From positions 70,450 to 134,449 of the forward strand of contig JBQTHD010000010.1 of NCBI GenBank assembly GCA_052390275.1: a stretch of 64,000 nt of DNA, given 5' to 3'. This DNA is from JBQTHD01 sp052390275. Its GTDB lineage: Bacteria; Actinomycetota; Acidimicrobiia; Acidimicrobiales; AC-14. The notes below the pieces were generated by a model, which did no database searches, was not told the DNA's origin, and worked only from the letters and a program-made list of their open reading frames with translations. The translations under genes were made by a program, and so were the position numbers. Below, piece by piece: positions 42,440-51,323 of the stretch (its first letter is position 1; the number at the start of each line of letters is the position of its first letter).

Positions 42440-44095
42440 CTAATGCCGGTAGGCGTTGGTGATGGGTAGCCGTCGATCCTTCCCGAAGGCTTTGGCTGAC
42501 ACCCTCAGGCCCGGCGGCGATTGCCGCCTCTTGTATTCGGCACGGTCGACCAGAGCGATGACCCGTTCCACCGTGGCACGGTCGTGGCCGGCGGCCATCA
42601 GGTCGGCCAGGTCGGTGTCGGAGTCCACGTAGGCGGCCAGGATCGGGTCGAGGACCTCATAGGGCGGAAGGGACTGATCGTCGCGCTGGTCGGGGCGCAG
42701 TTCCGCCGAGGGGGCCTTGGTGAGGATGGCGTCGGGGATCGGGAACCCCGGGGGGGAGGTACCGCCGCCGGGGAGGGCCCGGGAGTTGCGGTGGTGGCAA
42801 AGCCGGTAAACCAGGATCTTGGGGACGTCCTTGATCACCGCCAGCCCACCGGCCAGATCCCCGTAGAGGGTGGAAAATCCCACGGCCATCTCGCTCTTGT
42901 TGCCGGTGGCCAGCACCATCCAGCCCAGCTTGTTGGATAGTGCCATTAGCAGGGTTCCCCGTATTCGCGCCTGGACATTCTCCTCGGCCAGGCCTGGTAC
43001 GCGGCCCTCGAAGGAATCGGCCAACAGCGCCTCGAATGCGGAGTGGGCCTCCTCGATGACGATGGTCCGAAAATCGATTCCCAGGTTGGCCGCCAGTTCG
43101 GCCGCATCGGCAAGCGATTCCGGGCTTGAGTATCGCGACGGCATGGCCACCCCGTGAACCCTGGTGGGTCCCAGGGCATCGGTGGCGATAGCGGCCACCA
43201 GGGCCGAGTCGACCCCACCGGAGAGGCCGATGGTGGCATCACTGAAGCCGTTCTTGGTCACGTAGTCCCGAGTTCCGAGAACCAACGCCCCGTAGACCTC
43301 CGCCGCCTCCCCCAGTACCGGTTGGACGGTTGGAGGCCGTGGCGCAGGAGAGCCCGAAGGCGGCGGGCCCACGTCCAGATCGCAGATCACCAGATCCTCG
43401 GCGAACTGGGCGCCCCGGGCCAGAAGGTCCCCGTTGCGATCCAGGACCATGGAGGCGCCGTCGAAGACCAGTTCGTCCTGACCACCCACCAGGTTGGTGT
43501 AGACGATCGGGCACCGCACCCGGCGGGCCAGGCCAGCAAGTATCTCGGCCCGTTCGGCCAACCGACCGGCCCTGTAGGGGGAGGCGTTGAGCACCGCCAC
43601 CAGGTCGGCGCCGTCCGCGCCAACGTCGGCAAGTGGGCCGTGGGGATCCCATATGTCTTCACAGATGGCCACCCGCACCCGGGCGGAGCCGATCTCGAAG
43701 GTCGTTGGCTGGCCCGAACCGGGCCGGAAGTATCGGATCTCGTCGAACACCGAGTAGTTGGGCAGGGACTGCTTGCGGTAAATGCCGAGCACCTGCCCGT
43801 GGCGACAGATGGCGGCGGCGTTGTAGACCAGGCCATCCTCGGCGTCGACGAAGCCGATCAGGGCCGTTTCAGACCCGGTGTTGGCCGCCACGGCATCCAG
43901 GGCCCGCCGGTTGGCGTCGACGAAGCCCGATCGCAGCAAAAGGTCCTCCGGCGGGTAGCCGGTGACGGCCAACTCGGGGAAGACGACCAGTTGGCATTGT
44001 TGAACCCGGGCTCGGGTCAGGACTGAGACCATTGCGGACACGTTGCTGTCCAGTCCACCCACCCAGAGGTTGATCTGGGCGGCGGCCACCCTCAT
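42440..44095 (-). CDS. nadE: Glutamine-dependent NAD+ synthetase
   Basis: Converts nicotinic acid adenine dinucleotide to NAD+ with ammonia released from glutamine. The N-terminal nitrilase-like domain has its Glu-Lys-Cys triad: VVFPELAVTGYPPEDLL, YRKQSLPNYSVFDEIRYF and VAICEDIWDP. The C-terminal synthetase has the pyrophosphatase P-loop IGLSGGVDSALVAAIATDAL and LATGNKSEMAVGFSTLYGDL. ATG 44095 gives MRVAAAQINLWVGGL, the usual opening; the longer frame to 44128 is rejected. Length is 551 residues, standard for the short two-domain form. It stands alone on its strand. Confidence 0.95.
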   Translation of the reverse strand: MRVAAAQINLWVGGLDSNVSAMVSVLTRARVQQCQLVVFPELAVTGYPPEDLLLRSGFVDANRRALDAVAANTGSETALIGFVDAEDGLVYNAAAICRHGQVLGIYRKQSLPNYSVFDEIRYFRPGSGQPTTFEIGSARVRVAICEDIWDPHGPLADVGADGADLVAVLNASPYRAGRLAERAEILAGLARRVRCPIVYTNLVGGQDELVFDGASMVLDRNGDLLARGAQFAEDLVICDLDVGPPPSGSPAPRPPTVQPVLGEAAEVYGALVLGTRDYVTKNGFSDATIGLSGGVDSALVAAIATDALGPTRVHGVAMPSRYSSPESLADAAELAANLGIDFRTIVIEEAHSAFEALLADSFEGRVPGLAEENVQARIRGTLLMALSNKLGWMVLATGNKSEMAVGFSTLYGDLAGGLAVIKDVPKILVYRLCHHRNSRALPGGGTSPPGFPIPDAILTKAPSAELRPDQRDDQSLPPYEVLDPILAAYVDSDTDLADLMAAGHDRATVERVIALVDRAEYKRRQSPPGLRVSAKAFGKDRRLPITNAYRH

Positions 44096-44350
44096 CGCTT
44101 GCTCACCTGGGATGCCGGCATCGGCCAACCGTAGGTCGGGCGATGCCCGGCACCTGGTGATCCAAGCCCATAACCGCCGACGTCAGCCGGGCCGGGCGGC
44201 GCCACGAGAGCAACGGCCGCTCGTAGGCTCGGCGGGCATGCGACCGGCCGAGCAGATTTCCGAACCGTGTTCGAGGGCAGCCGAGTGCCATCGTTGCATC
44301 AGTCTTGGTGGTGGCGTCCGACCCACCTTCAACCCCGGTGGAGGCCGACG

Positions 44351-45025
44351 GTGATCTTCGGTCGGGACAGCACCTTCTTCCGCAAACCGCACGACCTGGT
44401 CGACCCGGCCCTGGCCCTACCCGGCCGGGAGGAGGCCATCCGTCCGCAGCGGGCTCACCTGGTGCTGGGAACGTCGATGCTCGACCCCTTCGGGGAGCAA
44501 GCCGAGCGCGCGATTGTCGGCATGGGTTGCTTCTGGGGGGCCGAACGGCTTTTCTGGAAGCTTCCCGGTGTGCTCACCACTGCCGTGGGGTACGCCGGGG
44601 GGACCACCCCCAATCCCACCTACCAGGAAGTTTGTGGCGGAAGGACTGGTCACGCAGAGGTGGTGCTGGTGGTGTTCGACCCTACGCAGTGCTCCTATTC
44701 GCAGATCCTCAAGACCTTCTGGGAAGGCCACGACCCCACCCAGGGAATGCGCCAGGGCAACGACGTCGGCACCCAGTACCGATCGATCCTTCTAACCACC
44801 ACCTCAGCCCAGGCGACCGAGGCCGCGCAGGCCCGGGAGAGGTTTCAAGCCGCCTTGACCGATGCCGGCCGGGGCACCATCTCCACCGGGATCGAAGCCG
44901 CCGGTTCCTTTTTTTATGCCGAGGAGTACCACCAGCAGTATCTGGCGGCCAACCCCAATGGCTACTGCGGGCTGGGGGGAACAGGAGTCACCTGTCCGAT
45001 CCCGGGCGCCGGTACCACGGCTTGA
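44351..45025 (+). CDS. msrA: Peptide methionine sulfoxide reductase A
   Basis: Reduces methionine-S-sulfoxide in proteins. The catalytic motif is VGMGCFWGAERLFWKLPGV. Family blocks are VGYAGGTTPNPTYQEVCGG, GHAEVVLVVFDP, FWEGHDPTQGMRQGNDVGTQ and FYAEEYHQQYLAANPNGYC with the resolving Cys. GTG 44351 gives 224 residues, including a 50-residue N-terminal extension (FRKPHDLVDPALALPGR) that is common in actinobacterial MsrA. Longer frames back to 44267 are poorly conserved. It is convergent with apgM, with a hairpin between. Confidence 0.94.
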   Translation: MIFGRDSTFFRKPHDLVDPALALPGREEAIRPQRAHLVLGTSMLDPFGEQAERAIVGMGCFWGAERLFWKLPGVLTTAVGYAGGTTPNPTYQEVCGGRTGHAEVVLVVFDPTQCSYSQILKTFWEGHDPTQGMRQGNDVGTQYRSILLTTTSAQATEAAQARERFQAALTDAGRGTISTGIEAAGSFFYAEEYHQQYLAANPNGYCGLGGTGVTCPIPGAGTTA

Positions 45026-45055
45026 TCGGCCGGGCCGAGCGCCGGGCCCGGCCGA
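45026..45055. terminator. Bidirectional hairpin terminator candidate
   Basis: TCGGCCGGGCC (45026-45036) pairs perfectly with GGCCCGGCCGA (45045-45055) around an 8-base loop, directly after the msrA stop. It lies between convergent genes, so it could end transcription from both sides. There is no U-run, as is common in high-GC actinobacteria. Confidence 0.65.
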
Positions 45056-45108
45056 GGTTGACCCTTGCAGGCTCTGGTCAGCCCCGGGAACTCAGAAGCC
45101 GGCGAGGG

Positions 45109-46323
45109 TCAGGCGCCGTACTTGGCCAGCCGCCCGGCGCAGGCCAAAACGATGGGCATCAGATCCTTGGCCGGGCGGCGACCCAACGACCCCCGGGCCG
45201 ACCAGCGTTCCCCGAAGCGGACAACCTCGTCCCGACCGACCCGTGGCCCCCACAGCAGAACCGGAACCGGATGCCAGGAGTGCCCGGCCAACTGGCTCGG
45301 GGTGGCGTGGTCCCCGGTGATCAGCAACACGTCGGGTTGCAGGGCGACTATGTCGGAGATCACTGCGTCCATCGCCTCAATTGCTGCCACCTTGGCGTCG
45401 AAGCTTCCGTCCTCCCCGGCGGAGTCGGCCGGCTTGTGGTGGAAGAAGAAGAAGTCGAAATCCGCCCAGTTGGTCCTAAGGCGGTCCAACTCGTCGCCCA
45501 GGTTCTTGCTTCCCGGGAGGACTTCCATCCCCACCAGGCGGCCGAGGCCCTGGTACATGGGGTAGACGGCAATGGCGGCCGCGCTCACGCCGTAGCGCTC
45601 GTGCATGCTCGGTAGCTCGCGATGGGTGTCGAACCCCCGCAGCAGGACGGTGTTGGCTCGGGGCTGTCCGGCCAGAAGTTCGCCCACCTGGCGGTTCAGT
45701 TCAGTGATGACGCCGGCGGTGCGCTCGGCGTAGCGGGTGTGGGCCATGGGCGGTGACGGGGGGACGCCCACCACCTGAGGGTCGGTATCGGCAACGTGCG
45801 GGCTGAGATCGTGGCCCTTGAGAACCACCAGCACCCGGTGCTGGGCCTCATGGACGAACTGGACCTCAACCCCGGGGATGGAGACCTTGCTGGCCAACAG
45901 GTCGATGACCTCGGCTGCCTCGGCGTCGGGAAGGCGCCCGGCCCGCCGGTCGGTGACGATGCCGGCCGCGTTCAAGGTTGCCAAGTTGCCCCGGATCGCC
46001 ACGTCACCGGGACGCATATCCACACCCAGGCCGGTGGCCGAGAGCAGCCCCCGGCCGAGTTGGAACTCGACCGGGTCGTAGCCGAACAGCGCAAGGTGTG
46101 CGGGGCCCGATCCCGGGGTGATGCCCGGCCCCACCGGCTCGTGCAGGCCGCTGCAACCCTGCTCTGCCAGGACGTCGAAGTTGGGGGTGCGGGCCTCTTC
46201 CAGTTCGCTGCCCCAGTTGGGCCGGGCGAAACCCCCCAGGCCGTCGAGGATGACCATGACGATCTTGGACGAAGCCGGTTGGACCAGTTGCGAGAGGTCG
46301 ATGTTGGTGGATCCGGTGCTCAT
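45109..46323 (-). CDS. apgM: Archaeal-type cofactor-independent phosphoglycerate mutase
   Basis: Interconverts 3- and 2-phosphoglycerate through a phosphoserine in the alkaline-phosphatase superfamily. The metal and substrate motifs are KIVMVILDGLGGF near residue 20, TPNFDVLAEQGCSGLHEPVG, GITPGSGPAHLALFGYDP, and the C-terminal DFFFFHHKPAD and LLITGDHATPSQLAGHSWHP. Length is 404 residues, typical for the ApgM family. Its ATG overlaps the antiporter stop by 4 nt, an unexpected partner for a glycolytic enzyme. No other glycolysis gene is next to it. Confidence 0.93.
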   Translation of the reverse strand: MSTGSTNIDLSQLVQPASSKIVMVILDGLGGFARPNWGSELEEARTPNFDVLAEQGCSGLHEPVGPGITPGSGPAHLALFGYDPVEFQLGRGLLSATGLGVDMRPGDVAIRGNLATLNAAGIVTDRRAGRLPDAEAAEVIDLLASKVSIPGVEVQFVHEAQHRVLVVLKGHDLSPHVADTDPQVVGVPPSPPMAHTRYAERTAGVITELNRQVGELLAGQPRANTVLLRGFDTHRELPSMHERYGVSAAAIAVYPMYQGLGRLVGMEVLPGSKNLGDELDRLRTNWADFDFFFFHHKPADSAGEDGSFDAKVAAIEAMDAVISDIVALQPDVLLITGDHATPSQLAGHSWHPVPVLLWGPRVGRDEVVRFGERWSARGSLGRRPAKDLMPIVLACAGRLAKYGA

Positions 46324-49073
46324 GGGGCCAGCCTACGGGCGCGACGGTCAATCACCCGTCGTCGTGACCCGGTCGCCTGCCCCGAACCCTGGGCCACAGC
46401 GGCCCGGATGGCGTCGTAGGTGGCCGCGCTCAGCTTTACCCCGCCCCCGACGGTGATCTCGAACCGGTCCGTCGCGGTTCCGGCCAGGGTCGTTACCCGG
46501 GCACTGTGGACGTCGACCCCGGTGGTGGCGAAGGCGGTGGCGATGTCGCGAAGAAGGCCCGGCCGGTCGCTGGCCCGCACGTCGCACAGGGTGCACCACG
46601 GGGACCCGGCTCCGTCGAAGAACACCTCGGCGCCCTCCACCGGGTCGGAGGTCACCGGCTGGCCGAGGGACTGGGACAGGGCCCGGGCCAGGGCGTCCGT
46701 GTCGATCGGCCCCGGGCCGCAAACGCTGAAGGACTCCAGCGCCGCCCCGTCTGGCCAGGTTGCGATGACGGCATCGATCACCTCCAGGCCCACGTCGGCC
46801 AGCACCTGAGTGGCGGCGGCCAGCAGGCCGATTTGGTCCCGGGCCACCACCTCGACCGTCCAGACACCGGTGTCGTCGTCCGGGTCGATCCCCGAGTGGG
46901 CCCCGATCCGGTCGGCGGCACCGGCGCCCATGGCCACGACCCTTGCCTGGTGGCGGCCGGGGAGCGGGTCGAGAATCCGGGCCTGGCGGGCCACCGCGTT
47001 GGATTCCTGGGCCAGCACCCAGCCCAGAGGACCGTCGCTCACCCGGCGTGCCGCGGGGGTGCCGGCACCCACTGTCCCGATGGCCTCGGCCCGCCGCCGC
47101 TCCACCACGTTGCGTGCGGGCCGGCCGGTCAACTCCGGGTGGGCCAGGGCCTCGAGCACCTGCTCGGTCAGTTGATCCAAACGCTGGCGGTCATCCTGGT
47201 CGAGGGGCCCCAGGGCCAGGCTGAGCAGGTAGAGCGCCCGGGCTCGCTCCGGGCGCTCGAGGTGGAGGGCGATGGGAATGACGTTGGCTTCCGTCAGCCC
47301 GTCCGTGCGGGAGGACGCCGCCAGGAGCAATTCGCTCTCGCTGACTAGCAGAGCCACTTCATCGGAGGCATCCGGCCCCAGGTTCAGGCGGGTGGCCAAC
47401 TGGTGGGCAGCAGCCCGGCGATCGGTGGAGTCGTCGGTTATCTCCAGGATCAAAGCGGCCAGGGCCAACCACTCGGGATGGGCCAGCGATCCGTGGTGGT
47501 GGGAGGCGCCGGCATCGTCCTGGGCCAGTTCGTGGACCCGGTCGACCAGATTCCAGCGCATCAGGCCCAGGGGATCGAGCCGGAACGGGTCGGCCCGCCG
47601 CCGGGCGAGCGCCTCGGACAATTCCGGGAGGGCCCGGTCCAGAATGCCCGCAGCTTCCAGGAGTCGCCAGGAGCGACCGTTGCCACGGGCCAGGAGTAGG
47701 AAGAACAGGTCACTCGCTTCTTCGTCCCAGGTCACGGCCACGCCCGCGCTGGTGGAGAGCCAGTTCAACAGCCCGGGCCCCGGCGGCGTGCCGGCCGCCA
47801 GCAGCGCGGCCTGAAGGGCAACGTGCAGGGTGAGTTCCGGGGCGGGCGTTGCCTCCATCTCTATATCTCCGCCGTTGGTGGAGAACCATCCGCCCGAAGG
47901 CATAGGCGTGGCGATGGGCATCCCCTCGGGCTGGGACTCCTTGCGCAGCAGCCGGGCGCGCAGCAGCGGGGGGGCGGCCAGGGTGGTCCCCAGCACCACC
48001 AGCAGGAGGGCGGCGTAGGCGTCGTTCCCCAGCACCCCCTCGCGCAGGCCGATGCCGGCGAAGATCAGGCCCACCTCGCCCCGGGGAAGCATCCCCAGGC
48101 CGATGACCCGGCCGTCGACGCCCGTGCCGGCCGCGCCGACGGCCGAGACCATCTTGCCGACCACCGCGGCCACGGTCAGCACCGCGGCCAGGATCAGAAC
48201 CGTGGGGTTGGCGAACTGGGAGACGTCGGCATCGATGCCGATCTGGAGGAAGAAGACAGGGATGAACAAGTGCCCCACCGGGGTGATGTCCAGGCGTATG
48301 CGTTCGGCCTGGTCGGAGCGGGCCAGGGCCAGCCCGGCCACGAAGGCCCCGACGATGGGGGCCAGGCGGGCCAGGGTGGCCAACTCGGCAAACGCCAGGG
48401 TGAAGGCAAGAGCCACGGCCACCAGGGTTCCCGGAGAGCGCGACAGGCGGTTGACCGTTCGGAAGAGCGGCGGAGCGATCCTTATGCCCACCGCGGTGGT
48501 CAGTGCCAGAAACCCGAAGGCCGTTGCGATGATCAGGCCGATCGCCCCGATGGATACAGCGGTCCCCGATACGACCTTCACCACCACGGTCAGGATGATC
48601 AGGCCCATGACGTCGTCGATCACCGCCGCCCCGAGGACGGTGCGGGCCTCGAGACTGGTCAGGGCCCTCAGGTCCCCGAAGACTCGGGCGGTGATGCCGA
48701 CGCTGGTGGCGCTCAGGGCGGCGCCCAGGAAAATTGACGTTTCCGGCCCGAGGCCCAGCGCGGTGGCCCCGGCCCAACCCAGGGCGAACGGGGCGGCGAC
48801 TCCCACCATGGCCACGAGGGCCGAAGACCGGCCCACTGCTCCAAGTTGCTTGAGGTCCATCTGCAGGCCGACGTCGACCAGGAGCAGGATCACGCCCAAC
48901 TCGCCCAGGACCCGCAACACCTCGTCGCCGTGGACGACACCCAGTAACGACGGTCCGATGGCGATCCCCGCAAGGATCTCGCCGACCACCGCCGGCAGCC
49001 CGATCCGCTCGGCCAGTTCCGCCGCCACTTTCGCGGCGATAAGGACAACCAGGATCTCGACGAACACGTTCAT
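46320..49073 (-). CDS. CPA2 cation/proton antiporter fused to GlnD-like HD-ACT-ACT domains
   Basis: A 917-residue fusion. Residues 1-380 are a monovalent cation/H+ antiporter of the CPA2 (KefB/NhaS) type with about 12 helices; AERIGLPAVVGEILAGIAIG and the ion-binding AAVIDDVMGLIILT (D153, D154) are visible. Residues about 410-650 match the helical and HD-like region of the uridylyltransferase GlnD (pattern WRLLEAAGILDRALPE then RVHELAQDDAG and LAALILEITDD), but the HD metal residues are not kept. Two ACT domains follow (about 737-800, VWTVEVVARDQIGLLAAATQ; and 826-895, ASDRPGLLRDIATAFATTGV). ACT domains bind amino acids, so transport may be gated by glutamine or another nitrogen signal. It is coupled to apgM. 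Confidence 0.85.
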   Translation of the reverse strand: MNVFVEILVVLIAAKVAAELAERIGLPAVVGEILAGIAIGPSLLGVVHGDEVLRVLGELGVILLLVDVGLQMDLKQLGAVGRSSALVAMVGVAAPFALGWAGATALGLGPETSIFLGAALSATSVGITARVFGDLRALTSLEARTVLGAAVIDDVMGLIILTVVVKVVSGTAVSIGAIGLIIATAFGFLALTTAVGIRIAPPLFRTVNRLSRSPGTLVAVALAFTLAFAELATLARLAPIVGAFVAGLALARSDQAERIRLDITPVGHLFIPVFFLQIGIDADVSQFANPTVLILAAVLTVAAVVGKMVSAVGAAGTGVDGRVIGLGMLPRGEVGLIFAGIGLREGVLGNDAYAALLLVVLGTTLAAPPLLRARLLRKESQPEGMPIATPMPSGGWFSTNGGDIEMEATPAPELTLHVALQAALLAAGTPPGPGLLNWLSTSAGVAVTWDEEASDLFFLLLARGNGRSWRLLEAAGILDRALPELSEALARRRADPFRLDPLGLMRWNLVDRVHELAQDDAGASHHHGSLAHPEWLALAALILEITDDSTDRRAAAHQLATRLNLGPDASDEVALLVSESELLLAASSRTDGLTEANVIPIALHLERPERARALYLLSLALGPLDQDDRQRLDQLTEQVLEALAHPELTGRPARNVVERRRAEAIGTVGAGTPAARRVSDGPLGWVLAQESNAVARQARILDPLPGRHQARVVAMGAGAADRIGAHSGIDPDDDTGVWTVEVVARDQIGLLAAATQVLADVGLEVIDAVIATWPDGAALESFSVCGPGPIDTDALARALSQSLGQPVTSDPVEGAEVFFDGAGSPWCTLCDVRASDRPGLLRDIATAFATTGVDVHSARVTTLAGTATDRFEITVGGGVKLSAATYDAIRAAVAQGSGQATGSRRRVIDRRARRLAP

Positions 49074-49091
49074 GCTGGGGCGGAGGGGAAA

Positions 49092-49781
49092 TCAGGCGCC
49101 GGCCGTCGAAAGGACCGGCGCAGGTGTTGCTGTTTGGCCCGTCCCATCGGACCCGCCCGGAAAAGATTCACCGGGGGTGGCCGGCGAGATGGCGTCGGGG
49201 ATGGAGGGTGCAGGGTCGGCCCGGCTGGCAGAGTCGGCCCGGCTGGCAGAGTCGGCCCGGCCGGCAGAGTGCGAACGGCCGACCGCTGGCTCGAGGAGGT
49301 ACCCGCGCGACCGGATCGTGCGGATAGCCAGGCCCACCGGGGCCAGCCGACGCCGCAGTCGGAGCACGTGGACGTCCAGGGCGTTGCGCCCGGGGTTCAT
49401 CTGGGGCCACCCGGCCCGGATCAACGATTCCCGGCTGGCCACCGCTCCGTACCGGTTGATCAAACCCTCCACCAGGCGGCCTTCCAGAGGGGGAAGAGCA
49501 ATCCACTGATTGGCATAGCGGAGAACGCCGTGGGTGTCCAGCAGCGGTGGACCAGCCTCGCCCCGGGGGGGAGCGGTGTCGCCCAAGCGCGCCTTGAGAG
49601 TCCGGATTCGGGCTTCGAGATCGAGGTCGGCGGCCGGTAGGCGGATCCAGTCCTCCAGGTGGTCGATGACGGCGGGAGGCTCGTCGTGGGGGGCGACCAG
49701 CAGCAGGCGGGCGGCTCCCGCCTGAGCCAACTCGGTCCGCCGCCCGTGCTCCTGCGGCCAGTTGAGCAACGCCACGTCCAC
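49092..49781 (-). CDS. Winged-helix (OmpR-type) regulator with degenerate receiver
   Basis: A 229-residue DNA-binding protein. Residues about 85-165 form an OmpR/PhoB-type winged helix (NALDVHVLRLRRRLAPVGLA and IRTIRSRGYLLEP). The N-terminal 80 residues sit where a receiver domain would be (MDVALLNWPQEHGRRTELAQ), but no phospho-acceptor aspartate pocket is clear, so it is probably an orphan or atypical regulator. The C-terminal 60 residues are low-complexity and carry three SASRAD-like repeats from an 18-bp tandem repeat (49215-49268). It lies 18 bp upstream of the antiporter fusion, likely in the same operon, and may control it. Confidence 0.78.
   Translation of the reverse strand: MDVALLNWPQEHGRRTELAQAGAARLLLVAPHDEPPAVIDHLEDWIRLPAADLDLEARIRTLKARLGDTAPPRGEAGPPLLDTHGVLRYANQWIALPPLEGRLVEGLINRYGAVASRESLIRAGWPQMNPGRNALDVHVLRLRRRLAPVGLAIRTIRSRGYLLEPAVGRSHSAGRADSASRADSASRADPAPSIPDAISPATPGESFPGGSDGTGQTATPAPVLSTAGA
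49215..49268. repeat. 18-bp coding minisatellite in the winged-helix gene
   Basis: Three units of GTCGGCCCGGCTGGCAGA, the last with a one-base change, encode Ser-Ala-Ser-Arg-Ala-Asp repeats near the C-terminus. The repeat keeps the frame, so unit number can change without harm. Confidence 0.88.
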
Positions 49782-49882
49782 GGCGGGCGACCGTATGGCC
49801 CTACTGTTGCCAACCTGTTACCTGGTCGTGAACGTTCATCCGGTAGCTGCAATGGGCACCTGGTAATAGGATCAGCGGCCCT

Positions 49883-49953
49883 GCGGGCGTAGTTCAGAGG
49901 CAGAACATCAGCTTCCCAAGCTGAGAACGCGAGTTCGATTCTCGTCGCCCGCT
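49883..49953 (+). tRNA. tRNA-Gly (anticodon CCC)
   Basis: Acceptor GCGGGCG pairs with CGCCCGC, D-arm GTTC/GAAC, anticodon stem TCAGC/GCTGA around the loop TTCCCAA (anticodon CCC), and T-arm CGAGT-TCGATTC-type pairing. It reads GGG codons. CCA is not encoded. A patchwork of toxin-antitoxin genes starts 80 bp downstream, which fits integration next to a tRNA gene. Confidence 0.93.
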
Positions 49954-50035
49954 CTCCGCAAAAGCCCTGGTCAGAGGTGCGACGACGAGGGCTGCTGTCC
50001 GACCGTGGCCGATACGCTTGACAGCGGTGGGCCGA

Positions 50036-50431
50036 TCAGTCATTCGGGTGGGGGATGATGGTTCGTAGCGCTTCGGCGATCTCATCCACGCCGAACTGCC
50101 CAGCCGCCACCTCCATCACGGTGTCGTACACAGCGTCGTTTGGCGCGGTCGTCGCTCTGACGCCGTTGAGCTCGAGGAAAACGGCGGTCGCCAACCACCC
50201 GAGGCGCTTGTTGCCGTCGACCAGAGGGTGGTTCTTCACGATCGACTGCAACAGGGCCGCGGCTTTCAACCACACCTCGGGGTAGGCGTCCACACCGAAG
50301 GCGCTGGCGCGTGGACGAGCCGCAGCCGCCTCCAGAAGCCCCAAGTCGCGCACCGGCGGAGGATCGCCAAGAAGGCCGACAGCCAAGCCGATCAAGTCCT
50401 CGATGTCGAGGTACTCGAAGCTCTGGTTCAC
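50036..50431 (-). CDS. doc: Fic-fold Doc-type toxin (death on curing)
   Basis: A 131-residue Doc family kinase toxin that phosphorylates and blocks elongation factor Tu. The active-site motif is KNHPLVDGNKRLGW (Fic motif H-P-x-x-D/G-G-N-K-R), preceded by AALLQSIV. The N-terminus EYLDIEDLIGLAVGLLG is typical for Doc. It is coupled by a 4-nt overlap (50428-50431) to the upstream antitoxin gene. The catalytic set is complete. A damaged second copy of this gene lies at 52196-52370, about 85 percent alike by eye in DNA. Confidence 0.93.
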   Translation of the reverse strand: MNQSFEYLDIEDLIGLAVGLLGDPPPVRDLGLLEAAAARPRASAFGVDAYPEVWLKAAALLQSIVKNHPLVDGNKRLGWLATAVFLELNGVRATTAPNDAVYDTVMEVAAGQFGVDEIAEALRTIIPHPND

Positions 50432-50631
50432 CGACCGAGGCGGTAAAGGGCGTCGGCGTGAACCTCCATCACTCGCTCGGCGGCGTCGAACACCCGGGCA
50501 CGGTGGGTCTCGATGCCTACGTAGAGCCGTACCGCTCGGCGGGCCGCCTCCTGCATCGAGATGCCGTCCTCGGTGGCTCTTTGGCGAAGCGCCTCGGCTT
50601 CATCATCGGTCAAGCGGAGAGTCATAGCCAT
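50428..50631 (-). CDS. Ribbon-helix-helix antitoxin partner of Doc
   Basis: A 67-residue antitoxin with MTLRLTDDEAEALRQRATED, the strand-helix start of a ribbon-helix-helix (CopG-like) protein, then GISMQEAARRAVRLYV and a C-terminal helix that would cap Doc. Two starts are possible: ATG 50631 and ATG 50625; the second matches the family opening MTLRL. A perfect palindrome (50638-50656) lies just upstream, so it probably represses its own operon. RHH antitoxins paired with Doc occur in actinobacteria; the classic partner is Phd. Confidence 0.9.
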   Translation of the reverse strand: MAMTLRLTDDEAEALRQRATEDGISMQEAARRAVRLYVGIETHRARVFDAAERVMEVHADALYRLGR

Positions 50632-50637
50632 GCGAGA

Positions 50638-50656
50638 TGGTATCAGGGTGATACCA
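50638..50656. promoter_or_regulatory. Operator palindrome of the doc operon
   Basis: TGGTATCA-GGG-TGATACCA is a perfect 8+3+8 inverted repeat 6 bp before the first antitoxin start. Ribbon-helix-helix antitoxins bind such sites to repress their own promoter. Confidence 0.8.
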
Positions 50657-50779
50657 CAGGCGGGCCACTCCCGGCGTGGTCGGCCTCCGGAGCATTACCC
50701 CGTTCGACAAGCTTCTGGCGGACGCTGTCAGGCGTCCCGGATCGCTCGACCAGGGGCTCGGCTGCGGGGGAGAGCACGC

Positions 50780-51240
50780 CACCCCGGCTTGCTGGTTGAG
50801 GTCTGGGTCACACTGTTCGGCGTCGGGCAGGTTCTCGTCGGCCCGGTCCTTGATGAGGCGTCGCTGTTCATCCAACGGCGGACGCCGGTCGCCGGGCGCG
50901 GCCGCCAACAGATCGTCGAGCAGCGCGCGCATGCGCCGCTGCACCTGCAGAGAGCCCGATCCCCAATGGCGGATCTCGTCGAGGCCAGTATCCACGTAGT
51001 CCGACCAGCCGGGCATGGGGACCACCAGGCGGACTGGATGGGGAACCCTTGGGGGGAAACTGTCGATCGATCGCCCGCTCGGTCTCACGGGCTATGCGCT
51101 CGATGATGTTGGTCACCCGGATGGAATGGGCGATGTGGCTGACGTAGCGCACGAAGGCGGCCACGCTCACCAACACCAGAAGGAAGCCCACGGTGATGGT
51201 GTCCGGGCTGCTGACCACGGTTCGGGATGCAAAGCCCGTT
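50780..51240 (-). pseudogene. DUF2254 membrane protein, truncated and frameshifted
   Basis: Two minus-strand frames give consecutive parts of one DUF2254 protein. The first has TVVSSPDTITVGFLLVLVSV then FVRYVSHIAHSIRVTNIIER. After a frame change near 51050-51020, the second has MPGWSDYVDTGLDEIRHWGS and QVQRRMRALLDDLLAAAPGD. The N-terminal half, with the first membrane helices, is missing. So it is a decayed piece of a predicted membrane protein of unknown role. Confidence 0.65.
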
Positions 51241-51323
51241 CGCGTTGAAGTCCTTGCCCTCGCTGAGACCAAGCGAGCGCTCGATCTCGTCCGAGAGCAC
51301 GCTGACGATCGGCAGCTACTTGC

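Noticed and set aside
46506..47348. 280-codon plus-strand frame
   Set aside because: It is antisense to the ACT domain part of the antiporter fusion and has no family likeness.
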